A stretch of 64,000 nucleotides of DNA from Ichthyophis bannanicus (Eukaryota > Chordata > Amphibia > Gymnophiona > Ichthyophiidae), in contig CM066032.1 in assembly GCA_033557465.1 (NCBI GenBank), forward strand, positions 1,316,550,025 through 1,316,614,024. Direction: 5' to 3'. This document shows, piece after piece, positions 9,324-19,660 of the stretch; position 1 is the stretch's first letter, and every line of letters begins with the position of its first letter. The position numbers were made by a program, and so were the translations under genes. Below the pieces are notes generated by a model. The model was not told where the DNA came from, did not search any database, and worked only from the letters and a program-made list of their open reading frames with translations.

Positions 9324-10925
9324 TCAGTACGACAGCCAAACAGGAAGTGGGTGGAGCTGCCACTCGTGGGGCTGTAGAATCCTGCTCAACTTTTCGGCCA
9401 GGTAGTTTTCCTGGCCAGGGAGGTACATAGCCTTGAGGAGCATGTTGTGCTTGAGGGCAAACAAGCAAAGGTCCTGTGCTTCCTGACAAAGGAGCCTGGA
9501 CCCAGTTCCGCCCTGTTTTTTCACATAAAACATGGCTACCTGGTTGTCCGTTTGAACTAGGACAGACTGATGAGCCAGGGCTGGAGAGAAAGTCTTGAGG
9601 GCTAACCGAATAGCCCTGAGTTCTAGTAGATTGATTTGCTGTGTGGCTTCCCAGGGAGACCACAGGCCCTGGGTGCACTTGCTTAAACAATGAGCTCCCC
9701 AGCCCTGCAAGGAGGCATCCGTGGTCAACACCACTGTGAACCCAGGAATCTGAAAAGGCACCTCTTGCAACAGATTGGGTGGATGCAGCGACCAGCTAAG
9801 GGATTTCAGAAATTGTCTGGACACCCTTATCCTGTCTCTGAGACTGCCGGTGGACTGTGACCACTGAGTCCGAAGACACCACTGTGCAGGCCTCATATGG
9901 AGCCTGGCATTGGGGGTCACATGTACTGTCGAAGCCATGTGGCCTAGAAGTCTCAGGCAGAGTCTGGCGGAGACCAGTGACCTGTTGAGAAACTGGCTTG
10001 CCAAACTTATCAGTCTTTGGGCTCTGTCTTCTGGCCTGAATGCCTTTGCCAGCAGAGAGTCCAACCTTGCCCCTATGAACTCCAAGTTTTGGGATGGGAG
10101 CAAAGTGGACTTTGCGAAGTTTATGACAAACCCCAGGTTTTGAAGAAGAGCAATAGTTCTGAGGGTGGCTTGTCTGACTTCCTGGCACGTCTGACCCCTG
10201 ATGAGCCAGTCGTCCAGATAGGGGAAGACAAAGATACCCTGATTTCTCAAGTAGGCCGCCACCACTGCCAAGCATTTGGTAAAGACCCTGGGAGCGGAGG
10301 TGAGGCCAAAAGGTAGAACTCTGTACTGATAATGGTTTCCTCCCACAATGAACCTGAGGTACTTTCTGTGGTCTGGATGAATGAGGATATGAGTATACGC
10401 ATCCTTTAGATCTAAGGAGCACAGCCAATCTCCCTGCTGGAGGTAGGGCAGAAGGGTTCCAAGAGTAAGCATCTTGAACTTTTCCTTCTCCAGGAACTTG
10501 TTGAGGTTTCGGAGATCTAGAATAGGTCGAAGGCCACCGGTTCTTTTGGGTACTAGGAAATACCTGGAGCAGAACCCTCGACCTTGTAAGTGGGGAGGCA
10601 CAGGTTCCACTGCCCTGTCCACCAACAGACCTTGTAGCTCCTGAAGGAGAAGATCTGTGTGCAGGGGAGGCTTTGGAGGCTCCCCTGGAAAGTATGGAGG
10701 AGGCAGTTGTTGGAAGTGTAGTGCATAGCCCCTGTGGACTATTCTTAACACCCAACTGTCTCCAGTGATGAGTGGCCACTGGTGGGCAAACAGAGCGAGG
10801 CGACCCCCTGTGCAGGGTTGGGAGAGCAGGGACGAAGAGGCTATGCCTAAGGAGTCAAAAAACCCCACCCTGCTGAGTGGGAGCAGGGGCCGGAGGCTTG
10901 GGGGTCCTCTGTCTACGGGGCCCAT
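9324..10925 (-). CDS. DIRS reverse transcriptase / RNase H (copy B), truncated by LINE
   Basis: A 533-codon open frame. RT motifs are in order: FLVPKRTGGLRPILDLR at about 123-139, SLDLKDAYTH at 170-179, LPFGLTSAPRVFTK near 204-217 and the catalytic YLDD at 236-239. RNase H follows with D403 (TTDAS), E435 (LLELRAI) and D460 (QTDNQVA). The fourth acidic position reads E511 (AEKLSR), where sister copies have ADKLSR or ADRLSR. The last eight codons (9324-9348) are LINE leader, so the natural C-terminus is lost. The frame overlaps the gag frame end (10855) by 71 bases, as is usual for DIRS. It would copy DIRS RNA into DNA, but it is probably inactive because it is truncated. Confidence 0.88.
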   Translation of the reverse strand: MGPVDRGPPSLRPLLPLSRVGFFDSLGIASSSLLSQPCTGGRLALFAHQWPLITGDSWVLRIVHRGYALHFQQLPPPYFPGEPPKPPLHTDLLLQELQGLLVDRAVEPVPPHLQGRGFCSRYFLVPKRTGGLRPILDLRNLNKFLEKEKFKMLTLGTLLPYLQQGDWLCSLDLKDAYTHILIHPDHRKYLRFIVGGNHYQYRVLPFGLTSAPRVFTKCLAVVAAYLRNQGIFVFPYLDDWLIRGQTCQEVRQATLRTIALLQNLGFVINFAKSTLLPSQNLEFIGARLDSLLAKAFRPEDRAQRLISLASQFLNRSLVSARLCLRLLGHMASTVHVTPNARLHMRPAQWCLRTQWSQSTGSLRDRIRVSRQFLKSLSWSLHPPNLLQEVPFQIPGFTVVLTTDASLQGWGAHCLSKCTQGLWSPWEATQQINLLELRAIRLALKTFSPALAHQSVLVQTDNQVAMFYVKKQGGTGSRLLCQEAQDLCLFALKHNMLLKAMYLPGQENYLAEKLSRILQPHEWQLHPLPVWLSY

Positions 10926-13077
10926 TACCCTGCTCCTTGGCTTGCTGACCCTGAGGGGCAGCTTGGGCAGCCTGATATTGTGGGTACTGTTTGTAGGCAG
11001 TGCCCTTCCTCGGGTAAAAGGGCTTTTTACCCGAGCCCTTCTCCTTGTGAGAAGGGGCAGAAGTCTTTCTAGATAGCCTTGTCCTTGTGAGGTGCTCGGT
11101 CTCGAGCTGTGCGGCCTTCTCGGTCATGGGCTTGCCAAAAAGGTTCTCACCTCGGCAAGGGACATCGACCAACTTGTCCTGAACCCATGGCTCGAGGTCC
11201 GATGACTGCAGCCATGCCTGGCGTCGAGCCACGATGCCGGCTGCCGCAACATGGGCCGAAGCCTTGAAGCCATCGTAGGCAGCGCGGGACATAAACTTGG
11301 AGCATTCCCGGATCCCCGAAGACAAGGACTTGAACCTCTGCAAGGGTTCCCCGGAGAGACCAGCAGAGAACCCGGTCAGCTCCTTGGCCAGGTCTCGTGT
11401 AAGACTGAACACGGCAAGCAAGCATCGAGCCCTGGAAGCACTTTCTACCAAAACCATCGAGGTTTTGGGCCTCCCTGCCAGGGGGCACCGCAGAGTGCAT
11501 CTTCTGACTTTTCAGGCGATGCATGGCCGATTCCACCACCATGGAATGGTGTGATAGCTGTGCCTTCTGAAAGCCAGGACTCTTCCGGAGTCGATAGATC
11601 GAATCAACCCGCTTGCTTAAAGCCGGCGCCGAGGCCGGTGCCTCCCACATCCAGAAGAGGAGCCGTTCCAGCATCGGAGGAACCGGGAAAGTAAAGGCCT
11701 CCTTCGAGGAGAGTCGTACTGCAGGGCCTCGAGCTCCTCGGCTCGAGGCTCCTCTTCGGGGTCCGCAGGGATAGCCAAGGCAGTGGCCATATCCCGGACG
11801 AACACCGAGAACTGGGTATCCTCCAGAGGGGATCTACTCCGGGGTTCAGACTGTGGTGAGTCCGATGGGACGCACCGAGTCTTGAAGGTGTCGGGGGACT
11901 CCTCGTCCTCTGTCTCCCATGCGGACTCGTCCGATCAGGAATCGGGGTCCGACCTCGCGGGGCCTGCGAGCACCCGCCCCGACGCCGAAGGCACTGGCGT
12001 CGACACCCTCAGTCCCAAACGGGAGGTCGAGGGAGACTGCGACCGAGGTCGACCTCGAGCCTTCATGGCCTCGAGTATCGGCTCGGTCTCCGGGGTCGAC
12101 TTCGATGTCCCAGTGGTAGGGGCAGATGCGCCAGACAGAGACTCAGCAGCTCCCGACTCAGGCCCTGGCGGCGCCGGGCCCGACGTCGGCTCCCTGGGAG
12201 GAGAGTCCATGAGAACTACAGGGCTTACATGTCCAGCATACTCCGGCTCCAGTCGAGGGACTTTGGAAGGCTTTTCCTCTTCCAGGGCCCGGGGCGATGG
12301 TCAGGGGTCAGAGACCTAGCTCTCGAGGAGCCAGGGACCTCTTCCAACGACGCCCTCGCGAGCCGCTTCTTCCTCTTGCGTTCCCGGTCGGGGGACCCCC
12401 TGTCCGAGGAGCCACGATGGTGCTCGGGATCAGACTCCCGAGATGTCGAGGCCTCAGACGAGGTCCGGGCCCGGCCGGAGGCCGAGTCAGAAAAAAGCCT
12501 TTCCTTTTGGTGCTGACGACTTTGCAGTGCCTTGGAAGACATTTTTCCACATGGTCCACACGTCTTAGGGTCGTGATCAGGACCGAGGCACCGAAGGCAG
12601 CAGTCGTGTGTGTCGGTGAGAGACATTAGTTTCTTGCACCGATCACACTTCTTAAAACAGCTGGAAGCCATCGGGGAAAAAAGAGTCCCCGCGAGGTCAA
12701 AGGACCGGCCTTCCAGGGAAAAGGAAAAAAGGGCGCAAACGCCAGCCACTAAGGGCAAAAACCGAAAAAAGAAGATCGGGCTCGATACTGGTGTACCGAA
12801 CCCGGCGGGAGGGGAACCGGCATCGAACCGGAGAAGAAAAATAGCGAAGAATCAAAAAAATCAAACAATTTTCCGGGATGACTAGGACTCACGTCCACTG
12901 GGCTTCACGGAAAACGAGAGACTGAGCAAGATGGCACCTTTAGGCGGGAAGGGAACCGCGCATGCGTGCCTGCATTCCCAAAGCTTTCATGGAAAGCTGG
13001 GGAAATGCTCCGGAAGGACTCTATCAACGTCGATGTCATCCATATGTGAGGACTGACTTCCTGCTTGGGCCTGGAGA
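9349..13077 (-). mobile_element. DIRS copy B (gag to RNase H), 5' part of a split element
   Basis: A tyrosine-recombinase retrotransposon, read right to left: terminal palindrome arm (13040-13077), 5' leader, gag remnant, and an RT/RNase H frame that stops at the LINE insertion. The continuation is the piece at 1-516. There are no LTRs. Head-to-tail contact with the next DIRS copy is at 13078-13087. Confidence 0.85.
10855..12671 (-). pseudogene. DIRS gag-like ORF (copy B), frameshifted
   Basis: The start is the ATG at 12671, giving MASSCFKKCDRC and then a Cys/His cluster (C-x2-C, THDCCLRC, DHD, C-x2-C) that resembles a zinc-ribbon. This is repeated in copies C, D, E and F. A low-complexity Ser/Glu/Arg region full of TCGAGG hexamers follows. 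The conserved block SPGFQKAQLSHHSMVVESAM is near 11520-11580, and the C-terminal part (10855-11457) is Lys/Gln/Pro-rich. At least three frame changes separate these parts. Role by analogy: structural nucleic-acid-binding protein. Confidence 0.75.
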
Positions 13078-13125
13078 AACTATGCTATCTCCAGGAACAA
13101 GCAGGAATGTAGTCATCACATATGG
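13040..13125. repeat. Palindromic junction between DIRS copies B and C
   Basis: The left arm 13040-13077 and right arm 13088-13125 are inverted copies (about 32 of 38 bases) around a 10-base spacer. The left arm is the 5' terminus of copy B and the right arm the 3' terminus of copy C. The same structure recurs at 18317-18403. Confidence 0.8.
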
Positions 13126-13138
13126 GGACTCCCTAGCT

Positions 13139-14314
13139 TTAGGTGCCAGGGAGAGACCCCAGAAGTTGTGTGTCCCTGAACAGGGCTCCACTTCCATCCA
13201 TGGATCTCTGGCATCCTACTAGGGATGGCGGGTAGGAGTTGATTAGGTATGGAACAGGTGTTGGAGAACAGCCTGACCAAACAAGGCATCCCGGCGGGAG
13301 TCCTTGTTCAAGCAGTAATGGGCTGTGAAGGTATGAACCGAGGCCCAAGTGGCTGCTCGACCGATGTCGTCGATAGACAGAGTGCAGATGAGCCATTGAG
13401 GCTGCCATGGCTCTCACATTGTGAGCTGTGACATGGCCCTCCAGAGAAAGGTTCTTACTCTGATAGGCGAAGGAAATACACTAAGCAATCCAGGAGACTG
13501 GAAGTCCCAAATGAGAAGGATCAAAAGCAACAAAGAGTTGAGAGGACTTTCTATGTTGCTGAGTTCTTTGTAAGTAAAAGGCTAAAGCTCTTTTACAGTC
13601 CAAGGTATGAAGATTGCTCTCTGCATTTGATGCATGAGGCCTTGGAAAAAACACAGGTAGGTAGACCGCTTGGTTTAGATGAAAAGGCGAGACCACCTTT
13701 GGCATAAAGTGTGTATGAGTCCTCAGGACTGCCTTGTCATGATGGAACCTTGTATAAGGTGGATCAGCTACTAGCGCTTGCAACTCACTAATGCAGCGTG
13801 CTGATGTGATAGCAATGAGAAAGATAACCTTCCAAGATAGGAATTTCAAGGAGGTAGTAGCTAAAGGCTCAAAGGGTGGCTTCATGAGCTGCCCAAGATC
13901 CAGGTTTAAGTCCCATGCCACCGGTGGTGGCCTAATGGGAGGCTTAGTTAGAAGAAGGCCTCTCATAAATCTTGCTATAAGAGGATGAGAGGAAATAGGC
14001 TGTCCATTTAGAGGCTAAAAGGAAGCTGCAATAGCACTCAAATGGACTCTTACTGAGTTAGCCTTAAGTCCTGCATTGGATAAATGAAGGAGATACTCCA
14101 GCAATGATTCCAGAGGTATCGCAAGAGGGTTAAGACCCTTCTGCGAACACCATATGGCAAACCTTTTCCACTTAAAAGCATAAGAGCATCTTGTGGAAGG
14201 TTTCCTGGAAGCAAAAAGAATATCTTTTACTTTCTGAGGAAGATTAAGATCTTGGAGATCTAGGCCTTCAGCAACCAAGCCCTGAAATGCAGAGACTGGG
14301 GATTGGGATGCCAT
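13139..14314 (-). pseudogene. DIRS tyrosine recombinase (copy C), frameshifted
   Basis: The N-terminal core-binding part (KPSTRCSYAFKWKRFAIWC, then ESLLEYLLHLSNAGL) lies at 14015-14314. The catalytic domain starts at 13966 with the arginine block TSARCISELQAL and continues to SQLFVAFDPSHLGLP near 13490. The H-x-x-R block region (VRAMAASMA) is in another frame at 13340-13420, so the active-site His/Arg/Tyr are separated by frameshifts. The enzyme would recombine the circular DIRS DNA into the target. Degenerate. Confidence 0.8.
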
Positions 14315-14408
14315 AACATTCCGTCCTCCTGAGATAGAAGATCTGGAGGAGACCCTAACTCCAGGGAGGGAGCTTGAGAGAGAGATGTAGAAGCAGAGGG
14401 TACCACAC

Positions 14409-15985
14409 CTACTGTGGCCAATGTGGAGCTATGAGAATCATATGGCCTCTGTCTCTCTGAAGCTTGAACAGGGTTTTGGGAATTAGGGGAATGGGTGGAA
14501 AGGCATACAGGACATCTTGACCCCAATGAAGGAGGAAAGCATCCCTGGCCTGAGCCTTCTGAACCGTAATTCTGGAACAGAACTGGGGAAGTTTGGCATT
14601 CCACGGACTTGCAAAGAGGTCTATGTCCGGGGTTCCCCAAATTTGAAAAATCTTGGTTACCTGGTCTGCATGCAGAGACCATTCGTGTGGAAGCAGAACT
14701 CGACTGAGTCTGTCTGCCCAAGAGTTTTGTATGCCTGGAAGATACACTGCCAAGAGATGAATCTGATGCTCTCTGGCGAGGGCCCATAGTCGCAAAGCTT
14801 TGTTGCAAAGCGACTGAGAGCCTGTTCCCCATTGCTTGTTCATGGCTACTTGATTGTCCGTATGAATGAGGACTGTCTTGCAGCTGAGCAGGGTGTGGAA
14901 CACTTGCAGAGCAAGGAAGATTGCTCTGAGCTCCAAGAGCTTGATATGTAGATGAGTCTCCTGTGGACCAGGTGCCTTGGGTGCAAAGGTCTTGCAGATG
15001 AGCTCCCCAACCCATCGGAGAAGCATCTGTTGTGAGAGTTGCTTGGGGTAAGGGTTGTTGAAAAGGGGACCCCAGCAACAGGTTTTGAGTGGACTTCCAC
15101 CACTGGAGGGACAAAATAAGGCGACTTGTGTTTGCTATTTTGTCTGACAGGCAGCCCTAAATACTGAAGGATATGCATTGTGCAGGATAGAGAAGTCCTG
15201 GCCTTTGACTCTGTTGGGGCTCGAATGAGCCAGTCGTCTAAGTAGGGGAAGACGAATATCCCTAGAGTGCGGAGAAATGCTGCTACTACAGCCATGCATT
15301 TCGTGAACACCCTTGGTGCTGAGGCCAGGCCAAAAGGAAGCACCCTGTATTGGTAGTGCTTTCCTTGAAAAAGAAACCAAAGGACCCTTCTGTGGGTTGG
15401 ATGGTTGAGGACCTGGGTGTACGCATCCTTGAGATCTAGAGAACAAAGCCAATCCTGACTCTGAAGGTATGGCAGCAGAAATCCGAGAGAAATCATCTTG
15501 AATTTCTCTTTGACAAGGAATTTGTTCAATTCTCTGAGGTCTAAGATAGGTCTGTAACTCCCTGTTTTCTTTGGGATAAGGAAATAATGGAAATAGAAAC
15601 CTGTACCCTGCTGATGAATGGGTACTTCTTCTATTGCCCCTTGGGCAAGAAGGATAGCGACCTCCTGACCTAACAGGTTGATGAGAGAAGTCGGAGAATT
15701 GAACTGCTTTACTATTGTGTGAGGGGGCATGCTTGAAAAATGAAGCTTGTACCTCTCCTTTATGATTGAGAGTGTCCAATGCTCTGCTGTTATCTGCCAC
15801 CATCTGGGGGCAAAATGACATAACCTTCCTGGAATGGTGGAAGGCTCTGGTCCCCTGAGAGCCAGGAAGGCTAAGTTCTCTAGCTGAAAGTCAAAGGCCC
15901 TGTGGAGGCTGAGACTGCTGGCCCGGCTGAGACTTAGCAGTCTTTGCTTTCTTCTGCTTGGGTGGTTGCTGACCTTTCCTGGCAA
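14409..15985 (-). pseudogene. DIRS reverse transcriptase / RNase H (copy C), frameshifted
   Basis: The first frame (15985 to about 15140) runs from FLIPKKTGSYRPILDLREL through SLDLKDAYTQ and LPFGLASAPRVFTK to the catalytic YLDDWLIR, so RT motifs are intact. RNase H is in another frame (15026-14409): LLELRAIFLAL, HTDNQVAM and WADRLSR, then the DIRS-specific IDLFASPWNAKLPQF and YAFPPIPLIPKTLF. Frame changes separate the two near 15030-15140. Gag and RT frames overlap near 15891-15985. Confidence 0.82.
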
Positions 15986-17952
15986 GCTGACCTACAGAAC
16001 GTCCCTGCTGAACATAAGCAGGATAATATTTTCTCTTTTTAGAAAAGAATGGTTTCTTGAACAATTTATTTCCATCAGGATCAGCTGTGGACTTGGACTT
16101 GGAGTGGAGGAGTGGCCTAGTGGTTGGGGCAAGGTACTTCAGGCCGGAAGGTCGGGGGTTCAAATCCCACCAGAGGACAGCAACCTTGGGCCGGAAGGAC
16201 TGGGGTTTCTAGTCCCACAGGTGCTCCTTGTGGTCTTGGGCAAGCCACTTAACCCTCTATAGCCCATGTTCCTGATGCAGAATAGCGCGGTATATAAGAG
16301 AATTAAATAAATAAATAAATAACCTATCCAAAGTGGAGTTGTCAGCATCCATCTCATAGGCCTTTTCCTGCCAATCTCTACCAAACAGGTTCTCACCAGT
16401 ACAAGGGATATTTCCCAATTTGTATTGTACCCAGAGCTCTAGATCAGATGCCTGGAGCCAAGCAATTCTACGTGCACCTATGGCAATAGCCGAGGTTCTG
16501 CTTATGCACCCAAAGCAGTCAAAGGCTGCACGGTTGGCAAATTTAGAAACATCTTGGGCATGTTTGACCAAAGTGAGAAAATCCTGTCTTCTATCCTCAG
16601 GAAGAATAGGACTTAAAGCTTCCAAATCATCTGTGACCTCCTTCAGGAACATTCCCATGTAGAGACTATAGGAACTGATCCTGGCAGAAAGCATGGAAGC
16701 TTGGAAGACCCGACGTCCAAAAGCATCCAGGGTTCTGCACTCACGTCCTGGAGGATTAGAGGCATGCCTCTTTGCACTCTTGATCTTTCTCATAGCTGAT
16801 TCCACTACAATAGAGTGGTGAGGAAGCTGAGTCTTTTGGAAACCAGGACAAGGAGGGACTCGATACATAGTATCCAGTCTGCGAGAATGAGGAGAGGTGG
16901 TAAGAGATGTCTCCCACATCCTTAACATGAGATCATATAAAATCTCATGAATGGGCAAGGTAGCTGCCTCCTTAGGAGTTTTGGGATATTGTAGAATTTC
17001 CAACTCCTTGGCCCTTGGCTCTGTTTCAGGGGCCACAGTAATGGGCAGGCCCCGAGCCACCTCCCTGATAAAATCCTGGAAGGAAATATCCTCTGGAGGA
17101 GACATCCTGCGCATAGGGGAGGAGGGCTCCTCTGGGAGAAGTATTCCTGTATCGACAGAACTGTCAGAATCCTCAGATTCTTCTGAGGACTCAAAGTATC
17201 GTCTGTCTGGATGCTCTGTACCGACCGAAGTCGGTACCGGGAGTAACCGGTACCGGGGTATCGGTACCAGAGGGCATCGGATGACTGGGTACCGGCAAAG
17301 CAGACACCGATGCCGATGTTGATGCTATCAGTACCGGTACCGATGCCGGGGCCGGTGCCAGTACCGGTCAAATTGTCTGTCGCAGTTCCGAGGGCATCGA
17401 TGCCGCAAGGAGAGCCGCCAGACTGCATTCAATAGCCAGGACTCTCTGGTCTACTGACGCTGCCAATGCCTGGATGTCAGTACCGGAGGAGACCGCCGGT
17501 ACCCCAGAGCATGGCACCAGTAGTTCTGCTGAGGTGGAGGCCTCGAGAACATCCTGGAGCCCCGATAATGCTTTGGAAGCCGAAGCCTCCCGCCAGGGCA
17601 ATTTTGCCGGTGCAGAATCCTCAAGGGCAACACCAGAGGCATCTCGATGCTTAGAAGGAGATCTACCCTTTGAGGACCGGCTGGACTTATGTTTAGTTAT
17701 CTGAGATCCACGGGAGGAAGAAGCAGCCCTGGAAGACGTCGATGCCACCGAAGCTGCATCAGAGGGAAATAGGGTACTGAACTTAGCAGCTCGGTTCTGC
17801 CGACCTCTTTTAGACATCATGGCGCAGGACATACAATCCGTGATGGAGTGGTCAAGACCTAAACATTTTAGACACCCGTCATGGGTGTCGGTGACGGAAA
17901 TGGTACCACCACACTTGGTGCACTTTTTGAAACCTGAGGCAGGTTTCTCCAT
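15891..17952 (-). pseudogene. DIRS gag-like ORF (copy C), SINE-interrupted
   Basis: The ATG at 17952 opens MEKPASGFKKCTKCGG with the same Cys/His cluster as the other copies (CLKCLGLDH, C-x2-C). The middle region (17215-17370) is built from repeated GGTACC/CGGTAC hexamers. The conserved block PGFQKTQLPHHSIVVESAM lies at about 16795-16855. The C-terminal basic part (16163-15891) is rich in Lys and Gln. A SINE sits inside at 16101-16322 and several frameshifts are present. Confidence 0.75.
16101..16322 (+). mobile_element. tRNA-derived SINE with LINE-like tail
   Basis: The head carries a perfect RNA polymerase III box A (TGGCCTAGTGG, 16113-16123) and box B (GGTTCAAATCC, 16157-16167) at tRNA spacing. 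A CORE-like block, CTTGGGCAAGCCACTTAACCC, lies near 16236-16256. The 3' part, GCGGTATATAAGAG followed by (AAAT)n, matches the tails of the L2/Rex-like LINEs in this window, suggesting those LINEs mobilise it. It lies antisense within the gag of DIRS C. Confidence 0.85.
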
Positions 17953-18316
17953 TGTAAGGAAAGGTTTTTGGGCCTAAGGCCCAAAAAGGCGCGTGCAGCT
18001 GAAGAAAAAAGAAAAAAAGTAGACTATATATATATATTTTTTTTTTTTAAAAGACAGAAATAAGAAGAAAAAAGAATGGCGGTACCAGTAAAGCGTCGAG
18101 GAGGCAGACGCGACCACAAAAAAGAAAGAAATAAAAAAGAATTCTTCTGCGGTGACAGGAACCACGACCTGCTGGCTCCGCGGAAAAAGAAGAACTGGAG
18201 AGAGGCAGTTGGGAAAGGCGGGAAGGCAGTACGCAGGCGCTGTGGGATGCTCCCAAAAGCTTTCTAATTGGACGCTGGGGAGCGTTCCCGCGCAGGCTCA
18301 GTCGGTACCGACGATA
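17953..18316 (-). other. DIRS C 5' leader
   Basis: Non-coding leader between terminus and gag start. It has low-complexity TA and poly(T) tracts at about 18025-18050 and a conserved segment (AGGCGCTGTGGGATGCTCCC, 18234-18253) shared with copy D at 26499-26518. Confidence 0.65.
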
Positions 18317-18403
18317 CCCATATGTGATGACTACATTCCTGCTTGTTCCTGGAGATCTACTCTATCTCCAGGAACAAGCAGGAATGTAGTCTTCACATAT
18401 GGG
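18317..18403. repeat. Palindromic junction between DIRS copies C and D
   Basis: Arms 18317-18355 and 18365-18403 are inverted repeats matching at 38 of 39 bases around a 9-base spacer. The left arm is the 5' end of copy C and the right arm the 3' end of copy D. Confidence 0.88.
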
Positions 18404-18526
18404 GACTCCCCAGCTGAGAGATGCCAAGGGGATGACCCAGCAAGCTGTGAACCCAAGGTGAGATGGGTCATGCTTCCTCCCATGGATCTCTGGCTTCGAA
18501 ACCCGGGACGGCGGGTAGGAGTTGTA

Positions 18527-19660
18527 CTAAGTCTGAAAGAGATGCTGGAGCACAGCCTGGCCAAACGAGGCATCCCTACGGGAGTCCTTGTCTAAGCAAT
18601 AATGGGCTGTAAAGGTGTGTACTGAAGCCCAAGTGGCTGCTCTACAGATGTCATAAATGGAGACAAAACCAAGATTAGCCATTGAGGCTGCCATTGCTCT
18701 CACATTGTGAACTGTGACATGGCCTTCGAGAGAAAGTCCCTTACTCTCATATGCAATTTGCAATCCATCTAGAGAGAGTTCTTTTGGAAACTGGAAGTCC
18801 CAAATGACTAGAATCAAAAGCAACAAAAAGCTGAGATTTTCTATATTGCTTAGTTCTTTGAAGATAAAAAGCTAAGGCTCTTTTACAATCTAAAGTATGA
18901 AGGTTCCTTTCTGCATTAGAGGAATGAGGCCTAGGGAAGAATACAGGAAGGTAAACCGCTTGGTTTAAAAGGAAAGGCGAAACCACCTTTGGCATAAAGT
19001 GGGGATGGGTCCTAAGAACTACTTTATCATGGTGAAATCTTGTATAAGGAGGATCCGCCACTAAAGCCTGTAACTCACTGATGTGTCTTCCAGAGGTGAA
19101 GGCAACTAGGAAGATGACCTTCCATGAAAGACATTTTAGGGCTGTAGTGGCTAAGGGGTCAAAGGGCAGTTTCATGAGCTGCCCGAGAACAAGATTAATA
19201 TCCCATGCCACCGGTGGTGGCTTAATGGGAGATTTTGTTAAGAGTAGACCTCTCATAACTCTCGCTAAGAGTGGATGAGAAGAAATAGGTTGTCCATCCA
19301 GAGGTTTGCGGAAAGCAGCAATGGCACTAAGATGGACCCTTACTGAATTGGTTTTAAGACCAGAATCTGATAAATGGAGGAGATACTCCAGAAGCGATTC
19401 CACAGGCACTGTATGAGGGTTAAGCCCCCTTTGAAAACACCACAGAGAGAATCTCTTCCATTAAAAGCATAGGATCGCCTTGTGGAAGGCTTCCTGGAAG
19501 CTACAAGGATATCCTTTACCTGTTGAGACAGGTTAATATCCAGAAATCCTAGGCTTTCAGTAACCAGGCCCTGAGGTGCAGGGACTGGGGATTCGAGTGC
19601 AATAGTGTCCCGTTCTCCTGGGAAAGAAGATCTGGAGCACATCCCAACTCCAGAGGTGTG
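18527..19660 (-). pseudogene. DIRS tyrosine recombinase (copy D), frameshifted
   Basis: The main frame, 19409-18747 (220 codons), holds the arginine block TSGRHISELQAL and continues to KRTLSRWIANCI. A shifted frame (18826-18527) carries the remaining catalytic block HNVRAMAASMA and the terminal TFTAHY, which supplies the nucleophilic tyrosine. The start (KPSTRRSYAF near 19480) is in yet another frame. All the expected R, H, R and Y residues can be seen but are split by two frameshifts. Confidence 0.8.

Larger units (their letters stand above)
517..9348 (-). mobile_element. Tx1-like (L1 group) LINE, apparently full length
   Basis: This is a non-LTR retrotransposon read from 9348 down to 517. 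The order is a short 5' leader, a 249-aa ORF, a 221-aa frame spanning tandem repeats, a 1010-aa ORF1 with three zinc knuckles, a 1131-aa ORF2 with endonuclease and reverse transcriptase, and a G-rich 3' UTR ending in an AATAAA-like A-rich tail. The flanks are halves of one DIRS reading frame. A weak 7-bp duplication, GGATGGA at 510-516 and GGGTGGA at 9349-9355 (6 of 7), may be the target-site duplication. Zinc knuckles in ORF1 and a C-terminal Cys/His motif in ORF2 fit the Tx1 branch. That 8515-9348 belongs to the same element is inferred from the breakpoints. Confidence 0.75.
13088..18355 (-). mobile_element. DIRS copy C, complete from terminus to terminus
   Basis: Read right to left: 5' arm (18317-18355), leader, gag (17952-15891, split by a SINE), RT/RNase H (15985-14409), tyrosine recombinase (14314-13139) and 3' arm (13088-13125). 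About 5.0 kb without the SINE. All three genes carry frameshifts. Confidence 0.85.

Noticed and set aside
11783..12319. 178-codon plus-strand frame opposite DIRS gag
   Set aside because: Antisense of the low-complexity gag spacer; no motif, not present in other copies.
16101..16175. Possible tRNA gene
   Set aside because: Boxes A and B are present, but the sequence continues into a SINE body with LINE-like tail and lacks a tRNA fold; the same holds at 38619.
13040..18403. CRISPR-like repeats
   Set aside because: The repeats are inverted DIRS termini at element junctions, not regularly spaced direct repeats.
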